This document shows, one piece after another, positions 38,617-49,676 of a stretch of 64,000 bases of DNA. The position numbers were made by a program, and so were the translations under genes. Origin of the DNA: Denticeps clupeoides (lineage: Eukaryota > Chordata > Actinopteri > Clupeiformes > Denticipitidae). The DNA is taken from NCBI RefSeq assembly GCF_900700375.1, contig NC_041707.1, positions 10,632,046 to 10,696,045 of the forward strand. The letters are read 5' to 3'. The notes beneath the pieces are model-generated. The model made no database searches. It was not told where the DNA came from and was given only the letters and a program-made list of their open reading frames with translations. The number at the start of each line of letters is the position of its first letter. Within the stretch, counting starts at the first letter, position 1.

Positions 38617-39322
38617 AGCGGGGCTCGCTGGTCGCCCCCGGCCGGACAGGCTCGGCTTTTCTACCCCGTCCGGAGATAAGCCGCCCCGAGGAAGGAAGTT
38701 GCCCTCGGCTCTGGTGGAATGTTTGAAGGCGGTTTGATGTGCTTCTGACTCATGGATTCGTGGGGTTTTGCTTACGAGCGGATTCCTTTTTATGTAAACT
38801 TTCTAGTCCTCGACATAGGAAATGTATTAAGCTTAGAATGCAGGGCGGTGCCTGTGTGAATGAACAGCACGGAAAAAGTCATCTTTTTTATTTATTTATT
38901 TTTGCTGGGCATTTCCAGTTGTTCGGTTTTTATTACTATTAATAATATTATTGAGGAAACAGGTTTTAATACATTTTAAAGTATTTTTTACATGTTACAG
39001 TGTAATATTATGACAATAAACTTGAAACTGAAACTTTATTCAATCAAACTCTTTTAGATCAAAAGCAGCTAGGGGTTGGATCTCTTCCTCTAACTTTAAA
39101 TTAACTTTAAACCATATTTGTCTGGAAGTGTTTTCCTGGAGTTGCCACAATTTTTTTTATTCACCATTCTGTCTCATAAGACCACTGTGAACCCCAAGAG
39201 GCGATAGTCCTGTCTGTCCTTGGTCTCGCCATGAAGTAGCTGAGGCTCTTCTTGTAGGCACGGCCTTGTTGCTGGTGAAATCAGGTTCCCTACGCACAGA
39301 GAAATGGAGGTACCACTGTGTA
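38617..39322. other. Upstream of the thrombomodulin-like gene; left flank of the CACTA element
   Basis: GC-rich promoter-side sequence next to the gene, then AT-rich sequence. No further gene seen. Confidence 0.4.
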
Positions 39323-40408
39323 CACTGTAAAAAATAAACCGTAAATTTTACGGTAAAAAACCGGCAGCTGTGGTTGCCAGAACTTTACCGTGAAAAATAC
39401 GGTAGCAACGTTATTGGTTTTACAGGATTGCACTAACTGTACTGTATATTTTACGGATTTTAATTGTTTTTTTTACGGTTTATAACCGTCTAATTAACAT
39501 TTATTTTGCTATAAAAAAAAATTAGACCCGTCAAATTCCAGGGTTTACATTGTAATATTTACGGTTCATGGCCATGTTTTTTACAGTTCAGAACTGTCTA
39601 ATTTAAAGGTTTTTGTTGTAATAATTACGGCTTGTTACCATATTTTTTACAGCTCAGAACTGTCTAAATTATAGGTTTATGTTGTAATAAATACGTTAAA
39701 ACCTATAATTATTTCACAAAGCAGACAGAAAACTATTTAAACTAAGGAAAAAACATTAAATATGTAAATGCTGTTGAATTATTTTTAATATAAATAAACT
39801 GAACATAAGTGAATTCATTCAGCAATTCTATGAAAGCACCATTTTATCACATTAGCTGGGAGCAAGAAGAGATAAAGGTAAAATAGCAATGTAACTTGTA
39901 AGTCAAATCATCAAAACCCATCAAAATCTAATAAAAACTTACACATCAGTGTGGTCCCAAGTATTTTTAATAAAGACTGGCAGGCATTTAAACATTAGTG
40001 TTTTTTTTCTGTTCTTGTGTTTTATCATAAGTATACAATGGCTTAAGATCAGTCTTAAAATCAGACAAGAAATCGGTCAAGACTATGCATTTAAAATTTA
40101 GATTCCGCTATCTAACTGACACTTTAGTTAGATAGGTAAAGTTTAAGTTGAACATTTACATTAATAACTACTAAAGCAGAACAAGGAACAACACAAGTTG
40201 CTGGGCACCTTTGCAGGCCATTTACAATGTCTCTCGCCACTTGTAATCCGAAAGGTCAGAGATTAAGGTGAAGACTCTTGGGTTCACTGGGAGTTGTTTT
40301 TTGTTCTTCTTTTCCACCACCTTTGTGCCCTTTTCAGGATTGATGATGAAAAAACACCTTGAAAAGAAAAAACAACATTGAAAACCTCTGTAAATGGAGC
40401 CACATACA

Positions 40409-41426
40409 CAGTCTCACAAAAGTGAGTACACCCCTCACATTTCAGCAATTATTTTAGTATATTTTCTTAAGGGACAATACTATAGAAATGAAATATGGAT
40501 ATATTTTTAGAGCGGTCAATGTGCTGTTTGTATAGCAATATAGATTTCCTGCCCTCTGAAAATAACTTAACATACAGCCATTATTGTCAAAATAGCTGGC
40601 AACAAAAGTGAGTACACCTTATGTTTTACCAGATGTATGTTGTTTAACCATGCAAAGCCACATGTCCTATTCATCATGTTAATGTTTTTGCCTGCTTGAC
40701 AGGACCATACAAATTTGTGTATCTTGTATTAGAGCAGTTAAAATTTGGTTATTTGAGTCCAATTATCTCATACCAACCACTGGATGTTAAACATGGCACC
40801 TTAGAGCAAAGAACTCTTTGATGATTTGAGAATTACAATTGTTGCTCTCCACAAAGATGAGCAAGGCTATAGGCTATAATATTGGTAACAATCTGACACC
40901 GATTTACAGTACAGTTGTCAGGGTCATACAGAGGTTTTGCAAGGTGGGTTACACTCGGAAGCCTGAAAATAATCTCACAGCCTAGGCCATCTTTGTGGAG
41001 AACAACAATTTTAATTCTCAAATCCTCAGAGAGTTCTCTGCTATAAGGTGCCATGTTGAACATTCAATGGTATGAGAAAATCGTACTAAAAGCACCAAAT
41101 TTTAACTGCTCCAAAACAAGATACACAAACTTGTATGGTCCTGTCAAGCAGACAAAAACATGAACATGATAAAGAGGACATGTGGCTTTGCATGGTTAAA
41201 CAACATAAATCTGGTAAAACATAAGGTGTACTCACTTTTGTTGCCAGCTATTTTGATATTAATGTATGTATGTAAAGTTATTTTCAGTGGACCGAACATA
41301 TATACTGCAATACAAACACCACACTGACTACTCTAAAATATACCCATATTTTATTTCTACAGTATTGTCCCTTAAGAAGATAAAATAATGAAATGTAAGG
41401 AATGTACTCACTTTTGTGAGGTACTA
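40409..41426. mobile_element. Palindromic Tc1-like element (two 5' halves head to head)
   Basis: The left end, CAGTCTCACAAAAGTGAGTA, recurs inverted at the right end. Both arms run inward through the same sequence to a transposase start: plus strand from about 40793 and minus strand from 41063-40833 (MAPYSRELSEDLRIKIVVLH, Tc1 N-terminus). The arms are about 0.5 kb each with diverged bases, and the transposase 3' half is absent. Confidence 0.8.
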
Positions 41427-42706
41427 TAAAGTGAACCTACCCTCCTAGGTGTCTCTACATACCTTTGCAAAAATTCAAGCACTGATGCCAATTCAGTAGG
41501 GTAGTGAATGTTGAAACAGTAATAACTGCCGAACATTAGGCTAACAGCAGCGATGAATGTAGTGATGTCATCATTCACAATCTTGCGGTCCACACTGAGC
41601 ATGAATCGATCAGCAGCATATCAGGAGGGTCCTGTGGATACATTTCAATGCAATGAAGTTATGTACATGTAGCAAGGTAATAGAGTATTTGCAAATATGA
41701 CTGTTAGACAAATTGCAGTTTATTTTGTACTGCACTGAAAAACTATTTCACATAGGGTTCATGATAAAATTGACACTTGTGTTTGCTAGATACTCACTTA
41801 ATATTATTGTGAAATCAGAGTTGAGGGTTAAGCAGGTGTCTTTCCAGAAGAGGAGGCACAGACCACCACTGGTAAAATATATAAACTCAACTTTATAGAT
41901 AAACATTTAATCATTAAAGCTTTGAGGGTGTTACTGTATATGAATAAAACTTAAACTTACCACAGACAATGATGCAAGGGGTCACAGGCAAGTTTCCCAA
42001 CTCTTCATCCTTTTCAAGGCTTGTCTCTTCTACATAATGAAGAAGGAGCGCCTCTTTCTCATCAAAATAGGAGAGAAGTAGAAGAATCAAGTCAAGAATT
42101 TTGAGAAGTAGAAGAATCAACCATTTGTCTGTCCTCTCAAAACTTGAAGTTTTGTGACAGCCCGTAAGACACGCTTGTTCCTGGTTGCACAAACATTCCT
42201 CATGAAGTTCAACAGCCTGTTTCCCTTTGTGTCAATGCTGTTTAGGAAGATCTCTTTAAGTGATATCCCTGTGAGGTCTTTAAAGTGCACTTCCATTCCA
42301 CTTTCCTGAAACAAAAATGGCCACTCTTTAGTAAGGGTTTTCATGTCTGTTCCTTTGTTGATATCTTTTCGTTGACTGTAGTATGTAGATTTCATGAGAA
42401 CCTTCACTTCCTCTTTCAGAAATTTGTGCTGTAAAAAAAAAAAAAGACATAGGTACGTACTTAGTTGGACCAGGAATAGTTTGTTGCCCTATTGTTATTC
42501 AAAACCAGGTGTTCATTTAGAATGACAAGATAGTAAGTAAATTACAGACAAACTTTTTACAGTTGTACAGTTACTTTAACGGACATACTAATATTTTGCC
42601 TCACTGTTAAAATAAAATGTATTAAACAGAACAAATAACCAAAAATAACAACAAAAAAACAAAACTGCTACTTTTAGGTAACAAAAGTAATAATTATGTC
42701 TGACCA

Positions 42707-42986
42707 TTACAGGGATAGTTCACCCAAAAATGAAAATTCTGTCATCCTTTCTCACTCCCAGATTGTTCCAAACATGTATGCATTTATTTGTTCTGCTAAA
42801 CACAAAGGAAGATATTTGTAAGAAAGCCAGTAACCAAACAGGCAGTAAATGGGAATGAGATCTGCTTGGTTACTGACATTCTTCCAAATATCTTCCTTTG
42901 TGTTTAGCAGAACAAAGAAATGTATACACATTTTGGAACAATCAGAATTTTCATTTTAATATTAAACCATCCCTTTTTTGTAATGG
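42707..42986. mobile_element. Fold-back MITE in the CACTA element
   Basis: Starts ACAGGGATAGTTCACCCAAA, a widely spread fish MITE end. The halves mirror each other (TTCTGCTAAACACAAAGGAA versus its inverse near 42900). Non-coding. Confidence 0.75.
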
Positions 42987-43218
42987 AAACAAATACTTGG
43001 ACTTACTGGTCTCCTTTAGAACAGAAATAAATTTCCTGGCTTGAATCTTCTGGGGACTCCACTCCAAGTGACTTTAAGGTGTCCTCAAGAGATTTTTTAG
43101 TTGCGATTGAGAGTTCAGGTAATACAGCATCAATGGCATTGCTGATGTTTAAAGTGTTTAGCTCTGAATCACCCATTTCTGAAAGACAACCAAAATAATA
43201 ATTCACATAAATTATAAA

Positions 43219-44274
43219 TTAACCAAAAAATGTTTTGTATAACATACCCCAGTACATTACTTCTGCTGGGACGTTGGTATTCTCTGTAAATCCAAACTGC
43301 CTTACTGCATCTTTAACAGAATCACCATACAGCTCTGGGTAAAATGCAGTGCTGTTTTTTTCCCTCAAACTTAGATCACACGTTGACCCTTCTGACAGAT
43401 AGGCCTGGTACATTTGATGCCTTTCAGAGAGAGTGGAGCACAGGTTTTTGAAATTCTTTAAGTTCCTAGCACATCTTTTAAAGTAACTGTGCTTACTTTC
43501 AAAGCGCATTGTCCACAACCTGATCAAAGGACCAAACTTTAAAATCAGTGCAGGGTAATGTCGCAAGTAGTGATGCTTAGGCTTTAACCTATGTCCTGGA
43601 AAGAAAGAAAATCTACAAGCAAGATATTCTTGGATAAGAACGTCAAGGTACGCAACCTCTGGCAATGAAATTTTCTGTGCACAAATGAGCTCCACAATGT
43701 CTTTTAGCTGAAGGGTCAACTGCCAAACATCATCTGTGGGCTCTTTCACCTTGTCACACATGATCACAGGAAGAAGTCTTAGAAAATTCCAGTTCTGAAT
43801 AGCCTGACCAGAAAGCTTTACTCCATTGGAGTTTACTGCACATAGCTTACTCAACGCATCAGAGCCACTGTACTTAAATTTCTTAATGAGTCTATTCAGA
43901 ATTGAATAAGTGAACCACTTTTTCTACTTTATGAAGTACTTCAGGTAAAGGCCTAAATCATAGGAAAGGATACCCTCAAAAATGTCATGGCCTAAACAAG
44001 GTGGCAGGCCAGGCACACAAACATTGAAGTAATTTAATGAATTAAAAATTGAGTCAGATATTATACCTTCAACGTTTTGTTGTTCTTCAGACTGTAAAAT
44101 GTCTACTGCAGATTTGTAGTTTTCAGGAGTGCGCTGAGGTCCACATGCATTTGGATCTGTTTGAAAATCTGTTCGTGTTATCCGGCAATACCTGCAGAAA
44201 TATTCAGAAAAACTGAAATTTTCTGTGAATCCACCGATATTATGAGACCCCAAATTGTCTCCTGCAATGCACAA
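43219..44274 (-). pseudogene. CACTA TNP2-like transposase, 3' part with one in-frame stop
   Basis: One continuous minus-strand frame of about 350 codons is interrupted by a single TAG at 43926-43924 (just after LGLYLKYFIK). Upstream is GDNLGSHNIGGFTENF, followed by FCRYCRITR and PGLPPCLGHDIFEGI. Downstream are LKPKHHYLRHYPALI and WTMRFESKHSYFK. These are hallmarks of animal CACTA/TNP2-like proteins. A splice acceptor is likely just before GDNLGS (about 44264). The exons that should precede it are not recognisable, so the gene is 5'-truncated. The same motifs recur in the older copy at 61-63 kb. Confidence 0.75.
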
Positions 44275-44855
44275 AAGAGTCCCTTTAACTTAACAACCTA
44301 AATGCTGTTTCACATCGTGCTTGCAAATTTTACATGCGCTGCGAAGATATATTCATGCGCCACAAACAGGGTACATGCTACTCGTGTTTAAAACCACACA
44401 CTTCTTCAAACGATTTAATTCAACTTACCAATTTGCCCAGACACATTTATATTACTTCACATTCCCACCAGTTTGTAGTTCTGCTCAGTCAATGCAATAA
44501 TCGTTCGCCACTTGTCCACTGCCGACGTGCTGAAACGCAAACGCTCCGCGCCAATGAGAGCTCAGCCAATCAAATTCTTTGGCCAAGGCGCAATTTTATC
44601 ATGATTGGACGATGCTTAACGGTTATCTTTCAAATACTTTTAACTAATTCCTGAGAGCAGAGACAAAACAGAGCGTAGAATTTCAGATTTCGTTTCACAC
44701 ACCCTTAAAAAGTAAAACCACTGCTAATTACAGCAAAACAATACACTGGACACAGACAGGACATACCTATCAAAACACACAATTTACAGTACCACACAAA
44801 ACACAACGGAACAGTACGCGTGATGTCACGTTTTTGCGACGTTCCAAAACCAACA

Positions 44856-45206
44856 TGGCGGGGAAAGGGAAAGGTGCAATGTTTGTTGGAAATTTGGGCA
44901 GATTAGAGCATACAACAACAGGTGGACAAAACGCATAAAAACTCCGATATGTTTTGCAAAATACGGGATTATCTTCTTCATCGGGGATACCAAAGAACCA
45001 CCGAGCAGTGCCGAGACAAGGTTAAAAAAACTGCAGGCACAGTATTTAAAGGTGTGGGATGCACCTTAAATCTGGCAGCTCTGCAGATGAAAAAGATAAA
45101 TTCCAATGGTATTACGCTGTCGACGGCATCAAACCATCTAGCCAACCGAATGCGATCAGCGAGAGCGCCGCTCTTCCTGTTTCTCCTGAAACCCCGCCCA
45201 CCATAA
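44856..45206 (+). pseudogene. Myb/SANT-like DNA-binding frame, divergent to the transposase
   Basis: The frame from 44922 contains KTHKNSDMFCKIRDYLLHRG and YQRTTEQCRDKVKK, the last two helices of the Myb/SANT-like domain found in many fish transposon-linked proteins. A start codon (MAGKGKG) lies at 44856 in another frame, and the expected first, Trp-containing helix is missing, so the gene is broken or needs splicing not visible here. It points away from the transposase and toward the right end. A partner DNA-binding protein, as TNPA is in plants, is a reasonable inference. Confidence 0.6.
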
Positions 45207-45364
45207 TGACGTAAGCGTGCTGAAAGCATATGTGAGTGCAGGCCAGACTCGTACTCGGCAACCGTGCCTAGTGTGAGTACACCCTAAGAACGTTTCCAGT
45301 CCAGAGGAGTGGTTCTTTAAAACACTACAATACAATATTTTATGATAACAACTACTATAGAAAT

Positions 45365-45458
45365 CTATTGAAATCGAACGAGAATTGCTGGTGTCTTCCT
45401 CTTGTAAGTCGCTTTGGATAAAAGCGTCTGCTAAATAAAGTAAAGTAAAGTAAAGTAA
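45365..45458 (+). repeat. L2 LINE 3' tail fragment
   Basis: About 94 bp matching the 3' end of the L2 LINE at 57.7-59.3 kb, ending GCTAAATAAAG then (TAAAG)n. A severely 5'-truncated insertion in the CACTA element. Confidence 0.8.
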
Positions 45459-45942
45459 CTACTTATACATTTCCAATGTGTACAGATTACAAAAAACTCA
45501 AGGCATGAATATGACATTTTTTAGAGAGCATTGACTGAAATCAACACAAGCAGGTTTAATAACATCATGTTATCTCATGGGTTTTCACATGTGATGCCAT
45601 GGGTTTCACACAAGAATGTTCCAAAAACACATTTTTGCACATGTAAAAAACATGAAATTCATGTCTTTTCTGTAATGGATAATACAGTATATTGTTAATT
45701 TTCCTGCAATAAACCGTATTTTCGTATGTTTTTAACTGTTAAATGTAAGGTCTTACTCTGTAAAACTGATTACGGTTTTGCACTGTAAATTCTACGGTTA
45801 TCCCATGTTTTCAGGAATACGGTTGTATCCTGTAGCATTTATACGGTATTTTACTGTTAAATTTACGGACATTTTTTACAGTGTATCTATATGGGTATGG
45901 GCTTGTCGCCAAGGCAGCGACAAGCCCATAGTCATGAAAATA

Positions 45943-46330
45943 CATTTACATTTAAGGCATTTGGCAGACGCCCTTATCCAGAGCGACTTAAGTGACCATC
46001 GATGGAGAGATCAATTCTGGTTCACTAGGACCCCAACTATGAATACATCTATTTTATTCACTCTGTTGTAGATTCTGTACACAAGTTCGACAACAAGAAA
46101 ATTACAATTTAATCTAAATATTCTCTAAAGAGGAAGGTCCTGAGCTGTCGTTTGAAGGTGCTCAGTGACTGAGCTGTTCTGACCTCGAGGGGGAGTTCAT
46201 TCCACCACCGAGGGGCCAAGACAGAGAAGAGTCTAGATGAATGTTTTCCTTTTACCTTCAGAGATGGAGGGACCAGGCGAGCAGTACTGGAGGCTCGGAG
46301 TATACGAGGTGCAGTGCGAGGTGTAATAAG
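45943..46330 (-). repeat. L2 LINE 3' end fragment (family A)
   Basis: Minus strand encodes SRLFSVLAPRWWNELPLEVR and STFKRQLRTFLF, the usual C-terminal end of L2/CR1-type LINE polyproteins, then a 3' tail ending in ATTTAC-type repeats at 45943. Same family as 56.8-59.5 kb. Confidence 0.8.
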
Positions 46331-46346
46331 GAATAAAGAAAAAATA

Positions 46347-46567
46347 AAGGTTGCCGGTTCGAATCCTGATCCGACAAGGTGCCACTGAGCAAAGCACCGT
46401 CCCCACACACGCCTGTCCCCACACGCACCTGTCACTGCTCCCTTCGCGCTGCTCACTAATGGGTTAAATGCCATCACTGACGGGTTAAATGCAGAGGACA
46501 AATTTCACTGTGTGCACCGTGTGCTGTGCTGCCGTGTATCACAAGTGACAATCACTTCACTTTCACT
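46347..46567 (+). repeat. SINE type 2, plus-strand copy
   Basis: Starts within the tRNA-like head (GGTTGCCGGTTCGAATCCTG), with a partly rearranged middle, and ends TCACTTCACTTTCACT. It abuts the L2 fragment. Confidence 0.75.
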
Positions 46568-47990
46568 TCTTCCCACAAGCAGTCTGCCATCACCAGAACA
46601 CTGTTAAACTCAACAATAATACACTTACAGCCATATGCACCTGATCTTTGCACATCTCAACTCATTTTGCTCATCTCTGCTCTTTTTGCGCATTCCTACA
46701 CATCTTGCACATGTTTGTCTTGTTTGAAATATCCAACATATCCACTTTCAAGCATCCTACATGACGTTGTCCAGTTATGTCCCGTCCGACCTGTTCATTG
46801 TACAGAAAAGTTCTACTTTTCTCCTATAGAGATACTGTACAGTATTTAGCTTTTAGTTTTAGTTAGTATAGTTTGGTTTAGTGTGTATGTACATATATAT
46901 TTTTCTTTAATGATTGCACAATGGGGGTTGGGTCTGCGTGAAACATTATTTCAATACACGGTATGCTGTGTATACTGTAATAAACCAAGTTTGAATCTTG
47001 AATGAACATCAGCCACTTTTGGATAAGTCGGTCAAATCCACTAGCCACAATATCACTATTGTGCAGCTGAAATCTAGCAATTTACAAGCATTTTTGTTGG
47101 TACGTTGGGTTAATTGTGATCATTCCCATGTGGTGCAGGTTCATGGGTACAACTATGTACACAAAGGACCGGTCCTGTACTTTTTACATACAACCAACTG
47201 AAAGGAACAGTTTTGTACCTGGAGGTTGGTACACTGTGTGTACCTGTATTTCTTTGTGTGTATAGGAGGAGCTTTAAATTGCACCCAGAAAAACATCAGT
47301 AGTCCAGGGGCATTGCAAAAATGTTATCGTCTCTGTTTGGACAAATCTCAGTCTCAGTCCTCAGTCCTACAAATGTTAGTTAAACTGGGCCCAGATCACT
47401 TGTTTTAGACTGAGTAATATAGTAAATAGATAGACGGAGTAATATATCCTGATAGATAATTCCACTTTGTAATGGTTATCAGTACTCAGAATGTCTGGAA
47501 AGAAAACTCCCACTGTATCTTGTGCTCTATAATTATTTAGTATTTTTACTGTCATGCCTTTCTGCGTACCCCACTTTGCTTCTATTCCGTTATACACTTC
47601 TGTTTGACCGATTTAGGCCAAAAACGTTTGTTTACACCATCCAGCAACTGAACATAATAATGTTCAATACAAAAGCAAAACAGAATGGTAAAAAAATACA
47701 TTTAAATTCTAAAAAACAAGACATTAAAAAAACTACAAAAAAACAAGACATAAAATGTACAACTCATATTAAAAATCGCAGTTTTTTTATTTTGCTTATT
47801 ACGTCACAATATTAAAGAATCTTAATTATTGTAGTTAATAAAAAAAACATCAAAAATGTTTTTTCATTGTTTCTATTTTGCCTATCAAGTAAAAAAAAAA
47901 ATGCACGAAAATATCTTATTCAATTATTTGAGAAAATGATTTAGATGATTTAATTTGAGATTGCTTTGTCCTGTACATGTCCACCTTCTT
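46568..47990. other. Intergenic; 3' flank of cd93
   Basis: AT-rich, with no exon recognised. 46580-47000 may be an old retrotransposon 3' end (it ends AATAAACCAAGTTTGAATCT) but the family is unclear. Confidence 0.35.
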
Positions 47991-49676
47991 TTATTTTGGC
48001 ACCTCCACGTTATCTGGCCATGTTCCGGCGCCAGACGACACCCAGCAGTAACTGTCCACCGTCGCGCCCTTCTTCCTGGACGCGCTCCGGCCGCGGCTAC
48101 AGCGGTAGGCCGCCACGGCCGCGACGCTCACGCAGACCAGCAGCGACAGCGGGATGACGGAGGCCAGCACGAACACCGTCACCCCCGAGCCCGCAGCGCG
48201 GGACTTACTCACGAGGTCCCCGTGGGGCCCTGCGGACCGCGCGGTGGGCGTGGCCGGCCGTGTGACAGACGTGGTGGGCGTGGTCGGCCGTGTGACAGGC
48301 GTGGTGGGCGTGGCCGGCCGTGTGACAGACGTGGTGGGCGTGGCCGGCCGTGTGACAGACGCGGTGGGCGTGGCCTGCGCTTCCACAGAACCCGCTTCAG
48401 GGACGCAAGACACGCCGTCGTCCGCCAGCTGCAGGTTTCCTGGACACGAGCACCGGAAACCGCCGGGCGTGTTGACGCAGCGCCCCACGCACCTGCCGTC
48501 CAAACATTCGTCGACGTCTTCGCACACGCGCCCGTCCCGCTTCGAGCTGTAACCCGGGAAGCACTCGCAGGAGAAGGAGCCCGGTGAGTTCACGCAGCCC
48601 TGAGGACAGGGCGACCCGGCGCACTCGTCCACGTCCTGGCACCGCCCCTCCGCCGCCTGAAAGCCCTGGTTGCAGCGACACCTGTAACTTCCCGGGGTGT
48701 TGTGGCACGCGTGCTCCCCGCAAGGGCGCAACAGGCACTCGTCCACGTCCACGCAATGTCGCCGATCCGGGCCCAGGTGGAGCCCGCGGGGACACGTGCA
48801 CGCGTAGCCGTGGGGGGCTGCCACGCATTCGTGAGAGCAGGGCACGGCGTGGCACGGGTCCGTGGGAGCGCACGAGGCCTCGTCCTCCCCGAGCTCGTAC
48901 CCGTCCCTGCACGCGCACCGAGCGCCCGGCTCCGCGCAAACGTGCTCGCACCCTCCGTTCTCGTACTCGCAGCTCCTCTCGCGGGAAGACGCGCACGGCG
49001 GCCCCGGAGGCGCCCACGCCACCGTGTGGTTTTGTTTCGTGCAGATCGCTCTGGCGACCTGGTCGCCGCACGTCGCCAGGGCGAAGGTCCCGTACGGCCA
49101 GAAGTCGCTGTGGTGACCGAACGGCACGTCGGAAAAGGGCACCGTGTAGCTGATTCGGCCCGGTCCGCCCAGCCGCAGGGGGCCGCACATGCCGGCGAAC
49201 GGGAACTTGCACAGGTAGAAGTTGACGCCTCGGCACGACGCGTCCGTCCACTTGAGGTCGCGGCCCGGAGCGACGTGACGCACCGCGACGCACCTGTCCT
49301 CCGTGCACGTGCTCGCCGGCTCCCGGTCCCAGTTGCTGTACGGCGAGGCCTCGACCCCCGACGTCCACTCGAAGCCGCGCAAAGCCGTGCCGGCCGCGGC
49401 GCAGGTGCCCTTCTGCAGCCTGAGCCCGATCCAGAACGCGTCCCGCCCCGCGACCCGCGAGACCACCGACCCCACGCTCGCCGCCTCCTCCTCGTCCGTG
49501 ACGGTGGTTAAGGAACCCCCGTTATACGTGCACTTGTCCTGCGCGTCCTGGAACGTCGTCCTCTCCAGATGCGCGGTGAAGCAGGCTTTGGAGGTGCAGA
49601 GCGGCTGCGGGAGGACGTCGCTCGCGGCCACCAGCAGATCCAGCAGCAGCAGCAGCAGCACCGGCGACAAGGACAT
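47991..49676 (-). CDS. cd93: CD93 / complement C1q receptor-like lectin (single exon, 561 aa)
   Basis: A type I receptor of endothelial and myeloid cells, acting in adhesion, vessel integrity and uptake of dying cells. Parts: signal peptide (LLLLLLDLLVAAS); C-type lectin domain about 27-156 (FWIGLRLQKG, GFEWTSGV, FYLCKF); a cysteine-containing linker to about 228; five EGF modules (236-269, 275-308, 313-346, 351-385, 390-424), the last three calcium-binding type (DVDEC); a Thr/Pro mucin stalk of tandem VTRPATPTTS; membrane span about 499-523; basic juxtamembrane tail. Five EGFs and the post-lectin linker fit CD93. Human CD93 is 652 aa, so the stalk is shorter here. It is on the same strand as the thrombomodulin-like gene, with the 6.6-kb CACTA element between them. 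The TAA stop lies inside an AATAAA hexamer. Confidence 0.88.
   Translation of the reverse strand: MSLSPVLLLLLLDLLVAASDVLPQPLCTSKACFTAHLERTTFQDAQDKCTYNGGSLTTVTDEEEAASVGSVVSRVAGRDAFWIGLRLQKGTCAAAGTALRGFEWTSGVEASPYSNWDREPASTCTEDRCVAVRHVAPGRDLKWTDASCRGVNFYLCKFPFAGMCGPLRLGGPGRISYTVPFSDVPFGHHSDFWPYGTFALATCGDQVARAICTKQNHTVAWAPPGPPCASSRERSCEYENGGCEHVCAEPGARCACRDGYELGEDEASCAPTDPCHAVPCSHECVAAPHGYACTCPRGLHLGPDRRHCVDVDECLLRPCGEHACHNTPGSYRCRCNQGFQAAEGRCQDVDECAGSPCPQGCVNSPGSFSCECFPGYSSKRDGRVCEDVDECLDGRCVGRCVNTPGGFRCSCPGNLQLADDGVSCVPEAGSVEAQATPTASVTRPATPTTSVTRPATPTTPVTRPTTPTTSVTRPATPTARSAGPHGDLVSKSRAAGSGVTVFVLASVIPLSLLVCVSVAAVAAYRCSRGRSASRKKGATVDSYCWVSSGAGTWPDNVEVPK
48241..48375. repeat. 30-bp coding minisatellite in the cd93 stalk
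   Basis: Four full 30-bp units plus a partial one. On the coding strand each gives the 10-residue VTRPATPTTS-type repeat. Units differ by only one or a few bases, so copy number is probably variable. Confidence 0.85.

Larger units (their letters stand above)
40222..43206 (-). pseudogene. CACTA second gene: SAM-like domain protein, multi-exon
   Basis: Recognisable exons on the minus strand. About 43171-43020: PELSIATKKSLEDTLKSLGV, like the SAM-type start of a protein family common in fish repeats. 42407-42117: EWPFLFQESGMEVHFKDLTG. About 42090-41961: the DEKEALLLHYVEET region, ending TPCIIVCG at a GT donor. 41631-41463: RFMLSVDRKIV and FGSYYCFNIHYP. 40357-40222: CFFIINPEKGTKVVEKKNKK, ending at a stop. 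The last two are separated by the Tc1 insertion, which lies in an intron. A small frame slip is visible at the start of the 41.6-kb exon, and the region around 42.1 kb looks partly duplicated or disordered. Function unknown; such proteins accompany TNP2-like transposases in fish elements. Confidence 0.6.
39323..45883 (-). mobile_element. CACTA (EnSpm) DNA transposon, 6.6 kb, with both ends present
   Basis: The left terminus is CACTGTAAAAAATAAACCG. The right terminus is the inverse of CACTGTAAAAAATGTCCG. Both are flanked by TA, consistent with a 2-bp target duplication. Subterminal zones at both ends (39345-39700 and 45700-45880) carry many copies of a TTTACGG/CCGTAAA motif in both directions, typical of CACTA elements. 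Inside on the minus strand are a TNP2-like transposase (43.2-44.3 kb) and a second gene (40.2-43.2 kb). A Myb/SANT-like frame is on the plus strand (44.9-45.2 kb). Later insertions: a palindromic Tc1 derivative, a fold-back MITE and an L2 LINE tail. The coding regions are damaged, so it is probably not autonomous. Confidence 0.85.

Noticed and set aside
37429-38679. 416-codon plus-strand open frame
   Set aside because: It is the antisense of the GC-rich single-exon thrombomodulin-like gene; high GC removes stop codons in all frames, and the peptide is Arg/Ala-rich with no domain.
47955-49511. Long plus-strand frames opposite cd93
   Set aside because: Antisense and off-frame shadows of the GC-rich cd93 coding exon; low-complexity Arg/Ala/Gly products.
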